The notes: generated by a model from the letters alone, not told the origin. A DNA stretch of 64,000 nucleotides from Janthinobacterium sp. Marseille (GCF_000013625.1 NC_009659.1:3348001-3412000), one strand, 5' to 3'. Shown: positions 42,858-51,434, counted from the stretch's first letter. Made by a program: numbers and translations.

Positions 42858-43772
42858 TTGGCTTTTAAAGCTCCAAATGGTGCAGAAGATTATATTGAAC
42901 GTGTGTCCAATCGCGTGCGCGATTTAATCGACGCTGGGCTATGGGATATTCCATTAGAGCGTATGGTCGGATGGTTCAGCGGATTCACCACAATCGATGA
43001 GCGATACTTTGCAGCATGTTTGCTCGACTCACTGGTCTATCGGTCACCGACGCAATTTTCGGCATGTATTACTTCGCTCTTTGGCGGACCTTGTAGTCTT
43101 GCAGTGCAATCGCATCTACGAATTAATGACGATGTCGATTTAATCAAACTTCTGCGCGATAAATTCAAAGATCCAGGCGTCCGACTGGTTCCAGTAATAT
43201 GTGATTCTGATCCCCCTTCCAAATCTGGCCCTCTCGTAATCAGAAGAATTAAAAAGCAATTGGGGATCGCTGACAGATGGATGATATGGCCGTCGCAAAT
43301 CGGCGCGGCGGTGGAAGCTGGAGCCAAAGTTATTATCTTGGTGGACGACTTTCTCGGGTCGGGAAAGCAAGCTGAGGGCTTCTGCAAAAAACAGCAGGTT
43401 CGCGAAATGGCAGGTAAGGCAAAAGTGATTTACGCCCCCGTCGTTGCTCACGAAAAAGGTATTGAACATTTATCCAAATTTTGGCCTGAATTAACTGTTA
43501 TTTCTGCTGAAAAGCTGACGGAAGATCATCATTTCTTCTCTCAAAAGACATGGGATTTCCTATCCGATGGACAGATTAAAGCCTCGGACGCGGAAGATTT
43601 TTATATCAAAAAAATGTTGCCGCTAACCGGCTTCGTCCCCGGGAAAATAATACCCGCAACTGGTGTCGGTGAACTTGCCCTGTGCTTTGGCTTTTCGCAT
43701 AGCACACCAAATAATAGCCTCCCCATACTTTGGTTTGATCGTGAAGGCTGGTGCAGCCTGTTAGAAAGATAA
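42858..43772 (+). CDS. Phosphoribosyltransferase-like protein of a candidate defence system
   Basis: 304 residues, starting with TTG behind GGGGGGAG (42843-42850). The motif KVIILVDDFLGSGKQAEGF (about residues 157-175) matches the PRPP-binding loop of type I phosphoribosyltransferases (hydrophobics, DD, small residues, G-S/T-G). A WPSQIGAAVEAGAK stretch precedes it. The flanking sequence does not fit nucleotide-salvage enzymes. It is the first gene of a three-gene operon; the next gene starts 3 bases after its stop. From memory, computational surveys of prokaryotic conflict systems describe a PRTase-type domain paired with an ORC/Cdc6-like ATPase, and this pair fits that. The substrate and effect are unknown. 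Confidence 0.75.
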   Translation: MAFKAPNGAEDYIERVSNRVRDLIDAGLWDIPLERMVGWFSGFTTIDERYFAACLLDSLVYRSPTQFSACITSLFGGPCSLAVQSHLRINDDVDLIKLLRDKFKDPGVRLVPVICDSDPPSKSGPLVIRRIKKQLGIADRWMIWPSQIGAAVEAGAKVIILVDDFLGSGKQAEGFCKKQQVREMAGKAKVIYAPVVAHEKGIEHLSKFWPELTVISAEKLTEDHHFFSQKTWDFLSDGQIKASDAEDFYIKKMLPLTGFVPGKIIPATGVGELALCFGFSHSTPNNSLPILWFDREGWCSLLER

Positions 43773-43775
43773 TTC

Positions 43776-45725
43776 ATGAAAGATATTAGGCTCGCTTATG
43801 CGCAAAATCGGGCGGAAGAACAACCCAAGGATATTTGGGAAGAATTCGTCATTCCTCTTTACTTTAATGACTTACCAATAAAGGAACAGCGAAAGTCTCT
43901 AGTCTTCCAAGGCGGCAGAGGTTGCGGCAAGACAATGTTGCTACGCTATCTATCCCACACTAGTCAGTTCTCGCCACGTCGATTGGATTTATCGCTCGAG
44001 GATGTCAAATATGTAGGGTTATACCTGCGCGCAGATACAAATTATCTCGCAGCAATGAACGGGGGCGGAGTTCAAGAGGAAATTTGGCAGCGTGCGTTTA
44101 GTCACTGGCTAGCATGCAGTCTCAGTTTGGAACTGATTGACGCTGTCTACTCAATTAACTGTACGGAAGTTAGACAGAAACAATTTGGCAACCTGCAAGC
44201 ACTGAATTTCAGTGCTATAGCCAAAGTATATCCGCACCTAGGAACAACTTTTTCAGAGCTAAAAGCATCGCTGATTCTTGAACGAAGCAAATTAACTGCA
44301 TGGATTAACAATTTAGATTCCTATACTCGGCCGATATTTTTACCTGGAAAAGAATTTATTAAAGACGTCATTGATGTACTGCAATCGACGCTGGATTATT
44401 TAAAAGATAGCGTTATTGCAACCTTCATCGATGAGTATGAAAATCTCATTCCCTACCAACAAAAAATTATCAATGAACTGATCAAACATGGTCAGTCACC
44501 ACTAATTTTTAATGTCGCTATCAAGCGGAATGGAATGACAAATCCTGGTACAAGAGGTCCTGAATCGATCCAGGATATCGGCGATCTTCGACTCATAGAC
44601 ATTGAAGATCACCTTTCTAGCAACTTCGATTTATTCGCAGCAGAGTTATTGTTCTTCAGATTGGCGGAGACGGCACCAGAGTTGCTATCGACCATGCCTA
44701 TTAGCATCGGTCAACTTAGAGATCCAGCAGAAGTAGTAGTTAGATTGAATGATGTTGAGTATCGAAAAAGTTTATTAAATGCGGCAAATACCGTATTTCC
44801 TAGATTAAGAGAGCGTGAACTCGCGCAGGAAGTAATGGCTGATGCGTCATTGCGCGAGCATCTCTCCCAAAATATCAGACAAGGTTTGAATGCTTGGAAA
44901 AGTGCGCTACCTGCTGCGGCCTTTATATCCGCAGATGCCCCTGAGGTATCTCTTGTCAGTGGCGCCATTTTAAATCGCAAAAGTGTTACGCCAGATGAAC
45001 TTCTCAAAGAGTTACAGAACTACTGTGAGCGCAAGACAAATCGTTTTGAATCGGCTGAATGGATTAAAAATAATTTAGTCGGTGTGATTCTTCAACTGTA
45101 CTCGAAGGTGAATCGGCCATGTCCCTTTTTTGCAGGATTTGATGCGTTTGTACTCATGTCACGTGGCAACGTTCGCCATTTTCTTGAACTTTTGCATCAG
45201 TCATTCCTAAGGGCGAAAGCCAACGGGTCAGAGATCCCCGTCTTAAGTGCTCCTGATCAAGCAGAGGCGGTGCGCGCTGCGAGTTCAGAATTTTTGAATG
45301 GGGTACGCAGCTCAGGCATTCATGGGAATCGCTTGCATGGATTAACTTTGTCACTGGGAGCAATTTTCAAAGAAAAGCAACGGCACGTTGCTCAGAGCGA
45401 GACTGAAATCAATCACTTCAGCATTAGTGAGGGTGATCTTACTGAAAAATTGATCGAGTATCTGAGTGAAGCCGTTAAATGGTCGGTTCTCTATGAAGAT
45501 CCTGAAACAAAGAAAAAGAATGTTGGCGTTTCGACTCTTCAATACATATTGAATCCAATTTTTTCCGGCTATTTTCAAATCTCTTATCGTAAGAAAAAGA
45601 GTATCCAAATAGCAGCGCCGGATTTATTAGGGTTGCTTGAGGACGAAGTAAAACAAAAGGATGCAATTGTACGGAGAATCGCCAGAGAAAAAATCGACAA
45701 CCCAACGTTGCCCCTGGATTTTTGA
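43776..45725 (+). CDS. Large ORC/Cdc6-like P-loop ATPase
   Basis: 649 residues. Walker A is QGGRGCGKTMLLRYLS (GGRGCGKT at 46-53). Walker B is VIATFIDEYENLIP (D219, E220). Spacing and the all-alpha sequence after the ATPase fit the ORC/Cdc6-like or STAND-like group, with residues from about 350 to 649 forming a helical and winged-helix-like tail without known catalytic motifs. No membrane segments. It is coupled with the PRTase-like gene upstream and overlaps the start region of the third gene. In comparable systems the ATPase acts as sensor or regulator for an effector; here that is inference. Confidence 0.75.
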   Translation: MKDIRLAYAQNRAEEQPKDIWEEFVIPLYFNDLPIKEQRKSLVFQGGRGCGKTMLLRYLSHTSQFSPRRLDLSLEDVKYVGLYLRADTNYLAAMNGGGVQEEIWQRAFSHWLACSLSLELIDAVYSINCTEVRQKQFGNLQALNFSAIAKVYPHLGTTFSELKASLILERSKLTAWINNLDSYTRPIFLPGKEFIKDVIDVLQSTLDYLKDSVIATFIDEYENLIPYQQKIINELIKHGQSPLIFNVAIKRNGMTNPGTRGPESIQDIGDLRLIDIEDHLSSNFDLFAAELLFFRLAETAPELLSTMPISIGQLRDPAEVVVRLNDVEYRKSLLNAANTVFPRLRERELAQEVMADASLREHLSQNIRQGLNAWKSALPAAAFISADAPEVSLVSGAILNRKSVTPDELLKELQNYCERKTNRFESAEWIKNNLVGVILQLYSKVNRPCPFFAGFDAFVLMSRGNVRHFLELLHQSFLRAKANGSEIPVLSAPDQAEAVRAASSEFLNGVRSSGIHGNRLHGLTLSLGAIFKEKQRHVAQSETEINHFSISEGDLTEKLIEYLSEAVKWSVLYEDPETKKKNVGVSTLQYILNPIFSGYFQISYRKKKSIQIAAPDLLGLLEDEVKQKDAIVRRIAREKIDNPTLPLDF

Positions 45726-45730
45726 TCAAT

Positions 45731-46675
45731 ATGGCTGCGTCTAAACTAACATTTTCTTCTCAAGTTTTCGAAGGTCCATTGGACTCGAAAAACACTCCTA
45801 CCTGCGATATCTTATTCGTAGGGAAAGTGGTGGACGACCGTGGCGCCGATGCATTGAAGACTTTTTTCAATATTGCAAAAAAGGTCATTAAGCTTGGGTT
45901 CCAAGATCAAAAACTATTCGTTGATGACCAAGAGACCAACGTCACAAAGCTTGCAACACAACTTAAAGGTGTGACGCGAGTACGATTTGAAGCAACGACA
46001 TTAGGTATGGCAGAGATAGTGAGAGCCTTACAGGCGATCAAGGATGCAAAAATTGATGAAGTGGAGTTTTTCTATGTCGAACCAAAGGATTACAAAAGGT
46101 CTAAGCCGATTATCGACGGCATCTTGAGTCCGCGTGAGTTTGAGCTCACGGATAACAACAAATTCGTTAGTCTTCAGGGATTTGCTCAAGAATTTCGTGA
46201 TGATCAGAGAGCACATCACGCTTTCTTCTTGGGCTATGAGTCCTCTCGATTGCTACAGGCTTTTGAGCAGCGAGGTGAATGCAACAAGGACAAATACGTC
46301 CGATTTTTTATTATCGGCGTACCAGCTTTTTCGCCCGGATGGGAGACAAACGTTCTCGCAAATCATGCGCAGATTTTCAAGCGCATGAGTTTGGGGGGAA
46401 ACTCTATCAAATATTGTTCAGCAAGTAGTATTCGCGAAAGTTATCATTTGCTGTGGGATTTGTATTCTGTGCTGGGAGACGAATCCAGCGTATTTTGGGT
46501 ATCTCCGTTAGGTACAAAACCTCAGACAGTTGCAGCAGCTTTGTTCCTGCTAGAAACCAAGGGCAATACCGCCAGCACTGGTCTTTTCTATGATCACCCT
46601 ATTCGTACAGACAAAAGATCAGAAAAGGTTGCTAGATGCCATTTCGTAAAAATCAAAGGGATACAGTCCATTTGA
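45731..46675 (+). CDS. Third protein of the operon, Rossmann-like with GTKP motif
   Basis: About 314 residues from the ATG at 45731; a TTG at 45722 overlapping the previous TGA is an alternative start. I do not recognise the family. The C-terminal part has VFWVSPLGTKPQTVAAALF (GTKP near residue 261), which resembles the GTKPM loop of CARF-type ligand-binding domains, preceded by alternating strands and helices (RFFIIGVPAF, VEFFYVEPKD). The end FYDHPIRTDKRSEKVARC could be a phosphate-contacting segment. If it is a CARF-like sensor the operon would be a ligand-controlled system; that is a hypothesis. It converges with the methyltransferase gene with a 9-base gap. Confidence 0.6.
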   Translation: MAASKLTFSSQVFEGPLDSKNTPTCDILFVGKVVDDRGADALKTFFNIAKKVIKLGFQDQKLFVDDQETNVTKLATQLKGVTRVRFEATTLGMAEIVRALQAIKDAKIDEVEFFYVEPKDYKRSKPIIDGILSPREFELTDNNKFVSLQGFAQEFRDDQRAHHAFFLGYESSRLLQAFEQRGECNKDKYVRFFIIGVPAFSPGWETNVLANHAQIFKRMSLGGNSIKYCSASSIRESYHLLWDLYSVLGDESSVFWVSPLGTKPQTVAAALFLLETKGNTASTGLFYDHPIRTDKRSEKVARCHFVKIKGIQSI

Positions 46676-46684
46676 TAGGGCATG

Positions 46685-47896
46685 CTAACTCATCGTAATC
46701 GAGCGAGGTAGTGGTGCTGCTAATAGATCTTGTTGCGTTATAAATTTCGCGCATGCGCCACGCGCCAGTGATCGTTGCCACGTGCGGCCTTCTTCAGATG
46801 ATAGAAACTCCCAAATTTGGTGACGATTTACTGCTGGTGCAGTTATGCGATACACGCAGTCAGAAATTTGCTGCTTTCCACCCAAGACGAAGGCAGCACG
46901 ACCAAGGCATCGAGTCCCAACACGGGCAATCAAAATATCCCCCTCTTGAGCTGCGCCATGTGTGTCATCAGCTGCGGCAGTATCGTCAAAACGGATCTGC
47001 GAAGATGGATAGGCCTGAAAAGATGTAGTGTGAAAATGTGGAATTCCGTTAGATGCCAAAGAGTTGGACGAGTATCTTCCACGCGCAACGGATGTACCTA
47101 ACCCAAGCAATGTTTTTGCTTTTGAGTTGGGCGTAATTGTACGAAGTCCAGAAAGTTCTGCCACAAGAACAGCAGGTGAGAAGTTACCAATACGATCGAT
47201 TTTCGACTTGCCCTCCGCTCTAAATAGCGTGACGTTGATTTTACCTGCGCGGCGCATCCCTGGTCGGAAGATCAATATCGCAGTTTCAACTTCTGCTTCA
47301 TGATATGCATTTGAAGGAAGAGCGATTATTTCTGCCAATCCAAAATTGTGAATCATCGATTGCAGCCAAGTGCGGCTTGAGGCAGTAGCGAATGCTGAAC
47401 GGGGAAGAATGAATGCGATTTCGCCCTGTTGCGTAATCATTTTCATGGCATGCGCCAAGAAGATTAGATCCAGACGCTGAACTTTCGCACCGCGATTTCC
47501 AAGTGAATTCTTAGCCAGCACACTGTCAATTAATGGCGAGTTGAGCACATTGATGAACGGCGGATTGGAAATGACTGTGCTGACAGCGCCATATTGTTTG
47601 AGAAACCAGTCGGAAAACTTTGGGCGGCCAATGTCTTTGGTAATGAGATGTATACCTTGCGCCTGCATTGTTTCTTGATCGCCGTCTGGAAGCAAATGTT
47701 TGTCGATACCAACGATTGAACAATCCAACACGCGATTACGTAAAGCTAGTGAGAGTGCCCCCTTACCCACGCCTAAATCGGCGACCGACTTCAGCCCGCT
47801 GCTGAGTCGGGAGCAAAGAATGTCGGCAATCCAATCCGGTGTTGCAAATTGCCCTGCATCCGGATTTCCTCGCGCGCTGTCTTTTGACCATTGCAT
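46685..47896 (-). CDS. N6-adenine DNA methyltransferase with HsdS-like C-terminal domain
   Basis: 403 residues. The AdoMet-binding motif is VADLGVGKGALSLAL (about 38-52) and the catalytic motif IV is SNPPF (110-114), which marks an N6-adenine or N4-cytosine enzyme of the gamma group. FILPRSAFATASSR is also typical. From about residue 250 the sequence looks like a type I specificity half (GDILIARVGTRCLGRAAFV and GACAKFITQQDLLAAPLP), so target recognition may be in the same chain. No nuclease domain is visible and no separate restriction gene is next to it. It is divergent from a small HTH gene, an arrangement known from controller-regulated R-M systems. Confidence 0.85.
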   Translation of the reverse strand: MQWSKDSARGNPDAGQFATPDWIADILCSRLSSGLKSVADLGVGKGALSLALRNRVLDCSIVGIDKHLLPDGDQETMQAQGIHLITKDIGRPKFSDWFLKQYGAVSTVISNPPFINVLNSPLIDSVLAKNSLGNRGAKVQRLDLIFLAHAMKMITQQGEIAFILPRSAFATASSRTWLQSMIHNFGLAEIIALPSNAYHEAEVETAILIFRPGMRRAGKINVTLFRAEGKSKIDRIGNFSPAVLVAELSGLRTITPNSKAKTLLGLGTSVARGRYSSNSLASNGIPHFHTTSFQAYPSSQIRFDDTAAADDTHGAAQEGDILIARVGTRCLGRAAFVLGGKQQISDCVYRITAPAVNRHQIWEFLSSEEGRTWQRSLARGACAKFITQQDLLAAPLPRSITMS

Positions 47897-47910
47897 ATTT
47901 AAGATTTAAA

Positions 47911-47933
47911 TATTATTCTTAATAGGAATAATA
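47911..47933. promoter_or_regulatory. Inverted-repeat operator between the methyltransferase and HTH genes
   Basis: Arms TATTATTC and GAATAATA, each 8 bases, separated by 7 bases. It sits in the 66-base divergent intergenic region and is a likely binding site for the HTH protein encoded next to it. Confidence 0.6.
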
Positions 47934-47962
47934 ACGCAACGCCCCGTGCTGTCAAGGAATAT

Positions 47963-48292
47963 ATGGATATTGATATCGAACCTAAGGATGTTGTGCGTTC
48001 AGCATGGCTTCATTCTGGTGATTCACAGGCAAATTTTGCGAAATCACTCACGAAGAGTCAATCCATGCTCTCCAAATATATTGCAGGCAAGGTGCCACCT
48101 CCTGCATCGGTACTTATTCACTGCATGAATATTTGTGGACTTATTGAGCCGAAGTCAGTGTCTGCTGCAGACCTTGCTTCGCGCATCTGCAAAGAACTGC
48201 AAGGGTTGGAACACACAGGAACACGCAATGCCATCAACCAATTAATTGATTCAATTTCGTCGCATAATAGACAGATTGCGACGCCAAAATAA
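47963..48292 (+). CDS. Small XRE-type helix-turn-helix regulator
   Basis: 109 residues. The HTH is in SGDSQANFAKSLTKSQSMLSKYIAGK (about 18-43), with the XRE pattern of a recognition helix followed by a YI-GK turn. The start ATG has AAGGAAT 3 bases upstream. It is divergent from the methyltransferase and probably controls both promoters through the operator between them. The dUTPase-like gene follows 25 bases on, likely in the same transcript. Confidence 0.85.
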   Translation: MDIDIEPKDVVRSAWLHSGDSQANFAKSLTKSQSMLSKYIAGKVPPPASVLIHCMNICGLIEPKSVSAADLASRICKELQGLEHTGTRNAINQLIDSISSHNRQIATPK

Positions 48293-48317
48293 TTGACCTG
48301 TTCGTTAGGAACTTTGT

Positions 48318-49001
48318 ATGGAAAAACTAAAAATAGATCAGGCAATCGGTATGTTGCGGTTGCAGGAAAAAATGAATTCCACCGTTAATCCAGACTGGCT
48401 ACATGCGGGATATCCATTCTTGCGTGCAGTGGTTATTGAAGCTGCAGAAGCATTGGAACACTATGGTTGGAAGTGGTGGAAGAACCAGTCTGCCGATTTA
48501 GCACAAGTTCAAATTGAACTTATAGATATCCTGCATTTTATGCTTTCGGCATCCATTATTGATGCACAAGGCAATATCGAAGAAGCAGCCAAGGCAATAG
48601 CCTGGCAGTCCGATCCAGAATTGGATGAAATCCAATTTGATGGGAAAACATATTCTCTCAAAGAAGAAAATATACGATTTCTTTTAGAGTTAATGGCGGG
48701 ACTGGCGGTGAGTCGGCGTAGTTCTTACGCGTTACTTGAGGCAAGCTTTCGGGCATGTGACATGGATTGGAATATCGCTATAACACAATACACCTCTAAG
48801 AATGTTCTTAATATATTTCGTCAAGCAAATGGATATAAAGAAGGAACCTATATTAAGGAATGGAATGGGAAAGAGGACAACGTTCATTTAGTGGATATTG
48901 TTACTGCCTTGGACTCAAAAAAATCCAGTTTCTCAGAAGATTTATATCTCAAGCTTGAAAGCGCATACCAAACGATCAAAAGCCAAGCCCTTTCCAAATA
49001 G
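48318..49001 (+). CDS. Dimeric dUTPase-like (all-alpha NTP pyrophosphatase) protein
   Basis: 227 residues. The metal-binding motifs of the MazG/dimeric dUTPase superfamily are visible: E41-x2-E44 in VVIEAAEALEHYGWKWW and E67-x2-D70 in QIELIDILHFML. The W-rich stretch is typical of the dUTPase subgroup. Such enzymes hydrolyse dUTP or other nucleotides; phages and mobile elements often carry them. It follows the HTH gene at 25 bases. The exact substrate cannot be read from the sequence. Confidence 0.8.
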   Translation: MEKLKIDQAIGMLRLQEKMNSTVNPDWLHAGYPFLRAVVIEAAEALEHYGWKWWKNQSADLAQVQIELIDILHFMLSASIIDAQGNIEEAAKAIAWQSDPELDEIQFDGKTYSLKEENIRFLLELMAGLAVSRRSSYALLEASFRACDMDWNIAITQYTSKNVLNIFRQANGYKEGTYIKEWNGKEDNVHLVDIVTALDSKKSSFSEDLYLKLESAYQTIKSQALSK

Positions 49002-49262
49002 GAGCTTCATCTGTATTGCTATTTATTGCGTTTTGGGTCGATACAGGTATGACAGAGAATCAACCAAATTCCGCCCTTAAGACAAGGTGTTTGTCTAACA
49101 TGGCGGCTGGGCTATCCATATCACGTTCTTTTGGCTTAATTCGGCAAGTCTCCTAGTTATACCCTCTTTAAATCGAATTCTAAGGCTTTCAGATTTAATC
49201 TGTGGGGCAGGAAATTATCGATGGCACGCGAATATCTGCCTTACGAATTGTCGACATGGCAA

Positions 49263-50033
49263 TCAAGAGCTCCACTTCGACGGGAGTACAATTCGACTAC
49301 TTAGCGCACCAAGATATTGAACAGAGCAGGTCGTCGCCATAGGATCTATGCGCGCTTTCATCATTGCGTCAATAGCGGCAGTATAAAACTCTAGGTGAAA
49401 TCCCCTCGCTGCAAAACGCTCAAAGAAAAAATTGTCGAGCCACCGATCTAGTTGCGATTCAAGAAATTTCCGAATATGCCAGTCGATCGCCTGCTCTGTG
49501 GCGAGATACAAATTCCAAAGTAGGGAAAATTGATCAAGATGCGGCAAATTGTGAAGCGACAAAGCAAGTGAGCGCTTATACAAGGCTGGCAGGCCGAGTT
49601 TCATCACCGTGGTACTAAAATCATCTGAGGTCAGCGGATCGATTCGCACTAACGCATAGCGCTCTAGAAGGACATCGGTTCGACGCTCTAAATCCTCCGC
49701 TTTAACAAATCGTTCTTGAATAAAACTCCAAACATTAGCGTGATATAGCTCTTCCGTACCTGCGAACGACGGGTGAGCACCTACCGCAGCCGCTAGCTCT
49801 GATGCGCTTCGCCAGTCTTTATTACCTGTCGGTTGCCGCGCATTTTTCCCTTTTATCGCTCCAAATACCCTTGCCCGCAAATCTGGAGTCAGAGACACAC
49901 CAGGTTTTCTCGCAAATTCTTTATCCAGACGATGATCACTCCAATCAGTGCGGCGTGCCACTTCGTCGTACCACGCCCACATCCGCGCCTTTTCAGCCCA
50001 GTGCTTCTTTTTCGTACCGCTCCCTGATCCCAT
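49263..50033 (-). CDS. Hypothetical protein next to the Tn7-like module
   Basis: 256 residues, family not recognised. The N-terminal third is basic and aromatic (KKKHWAEKARMWAWYDEVARRTDW); the rest is rich in L and F and looks all-helical (FLESQLDRWLDNFFFERFAARG), without membrane segments or known catalytic motifs. It is divergent from the small gene at 50115, with an 81-base A+T-rich gap between them. Its position next to the tns genes suggests a role for the element, but there is no direct evidence. Confidence 0.6.
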   Translation of the reverse strand: MGSGSGTKKKHWAEKARMWAWYDEVARRTDWSDHRLDKEFARKPGVSLTPDLRARVFGAIKGKNARQPTGNKDWRSASELAAAVGAHPSFAGTEELYHANVWSFIQERFVKAEDLERRTDVLLERYALVRIDPLTSDDFSTTVMKLGLPALYKRSLALSLHNLPHLDQFSLLWNLYLATEQAIDWHIRKFLESQLDRWLDNFFFERFAARGFHLEFYTAAIDAMMKARIDPMATTCSVQYLGALSSRIVLPSKWSS

Positions 50034-50114
50034 TAGGTTTTTTATAAATCGTTTGTTAAAACCTAGAATTTATCAAAAAAAATATCCATCATTTGGAAAA
50101 ATGCACGCACATCA

Positions 50115-50426
50115 ATGGAAATCAAGATGACACCCAATGCGGAAATCCAGGATCTGAAAACTCGAATGCACGTAGAACATGGCCCGTTATTGCAGGGATC
50201 TGCTCTCTACCGAGCGTTGGGTTACAACACCTATGCGGCATTTCACAGAGCGCGTCAGCGGGGCGACATTGGGGTACACATATTCCCAATTGCAGGACGC
50301 AGAGGTATTTTTGCCCTAACCGAAGAAGTAGCAAATTGGATTATCAAACAGGCGGGTATCGTCGAAGACGGCGCGGTCGCCGATTCTCAAGAAAAGGAGA
50401 AGGAACAATCAGCGCCACATGCATAG
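50115..50426 (+). CDS. Small putative DNA-binding protein upstream of tnsA
   Basis: 103 residues. The part LLQGSALYRALGYNTYAAFHRARQRG looks like a helix-turn-helix of the MerR/AlpA-like or PrtN-like kind, followed by a beta strand HIFPIAGRRGIFAL. The C-terminal tail is acidic and of low complexity. The start has only a weak ribosome binding site; an ATG at 50127 is an alternative. It may regulate the transposition operon 290 bases downstream. Family not firmly recognised. Confidence 0.6.
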   Translation: MEIKMTPNAEIQDLKTRMHVEHGPLLQGSALYRALGYNTYAAFHRARQRGDIGVHIFPIAGRRGIFALTEEVANWIIKQAGIVEDGAVADSQEKEKEQSAPHA

Positions 50427-50554
50427 CGCTGGCATGCAAGAAGAAATCGTCATTTTGAGCGAAGCCGCATCAAATGGCCAAGGCTTAAGGTAAAACTACA
50501 ACTATCAACTATTGAAAGGAGTATCGCACTGCCATCACGACCTCTGAAAACAAA

Positions 50555-50584
50555 ATGACCCAAGCGCGCTAACGCTTGAGTCAT
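50555..50584. terminator. Hairpin between the small gene and tnsA
   Basis: Arms ATGACCCAAGCG and CGCTTGAGTCAT (12 bases, one mismatch) with a 6-base loop. There is no T tract, so it is a weak terminator or a regulatory RNA structure in the tnsA leader. Confidence 0.5.
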
Positions 50585-50717
50585 CTAAAGAAGTGTTCTT
50601 TTGCATCGAACGCTTCCAATATAAAGGGAGAGATTAAAGCTGTCAAGCTTTGGTCGACGGGATTTCTGCTGTCTAAAAAATCTACTTTATACAGGGAAGA
50701 TTGGCGTGTGACATCGT

Positions 50718-51434
50718 ATGTCCACAACACAAACAACTGCGTTCATCGCGCAACATCTCACCATCGAGTGGGCGAAACCAGGTCAACGTGCACGCAAAAT
50801 CGTCCGTCGATCAAATTTGCGTGTAACCGGCAAGTTTCCATCATTCCGGAACAATACTTCGGTCCACTGGGAATCGTTTAACGAAAGAGACTGCGTTATT
50901 CGGTTAGATGCTAATCCTCGCATCGTTAGTTTCAAAGAACAACCAGCCACGCTCACATACTTCCTTAACGGAAAAACATACAAACATTTTCCCGACCTAT
51001 TCGTCGTAGGTAACGGTCGCGCAGCATTTATTGAAGTTAAATCCCATACAGATCCTGATCTCTGTGAGGCGATAGAGCGTGGCGATGCAATACGGCCAGT
51101 CTTGCTTATGCAAGGCTTCGATTATTTCGTCGTAACTGATTTGGAAATCCGTCAGGAACCACAGTTCTCCGATGCCAAGATTCTCTTGCGATTAGGGCGC
51201 AATCCAGTATCCGACATTAGAAAAGAACAGCTGCGCCGCTTTTTCTTACGCAAGCCACCACAATGGCGAGATATCGTGTCCGGCACTTTTGGTGAGAATG
51301 CAGTATTCGACGTCTGTCGGCTTCTTCTCGAAGGCTATTTTTCGTATGACCGGCGCTACGCGTTGTCAGCCACTTCAGTCATCAGTACAACTCCATCTGC
51401 GTCAACATCAGAGGAGAATTCCTCATGGCTATAG
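50718..51434 (+). CDS. tnsA: Tn7-like transposase subunit TnsA (endonuclease)
   Basis: 238 residues. TnsA has a restriction-endonuclease fold and cuts the 5' strands at the transposon ends. The family pattern is clear: ESFNERDCVIRLDANPRIV, then FKEQP, HFPDLFVV and AAFIEVKSH. Probable catalytic residues are E56, D93 and E106/K108. A C-terminal helical domain follows (LRRFFLRKPPQWRDIVSG). Its end overlaps tnsB by 10 bases. Presence of TnsA suggests cut-and-paste rather than copy-type transposition. Confidence 0.92.
   Translation: MSTTQTTAFIAQHLTIEWAKPGQRARKIVRRSNLRVTGKFPSFRNNTSVHWESFNERDCVIRLDANPRIVSFKEQPATLTYFLNGKTYKHFPDLFVVGNGRAAFIEVKSHTDPDLCEAIERGDAIRPVLLMQGFDYFVVTDLEIRQEPQFSDAKILLRLGRNPVSDIRKEQLRRFFLRKPPQWRDIVSGTFGENAVFDVCRLLLEGYFSYDRRYALSATSVISTTPSASTSEENSSWL

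Noticed and set aside
49222..49302. 27-codon frame MAREYLPYELSTWQSR and following on the + strand
   Set aside because: Very short and overlaps the end of the 49263-50033 gene; could be a gene fragment but nothing supports it.
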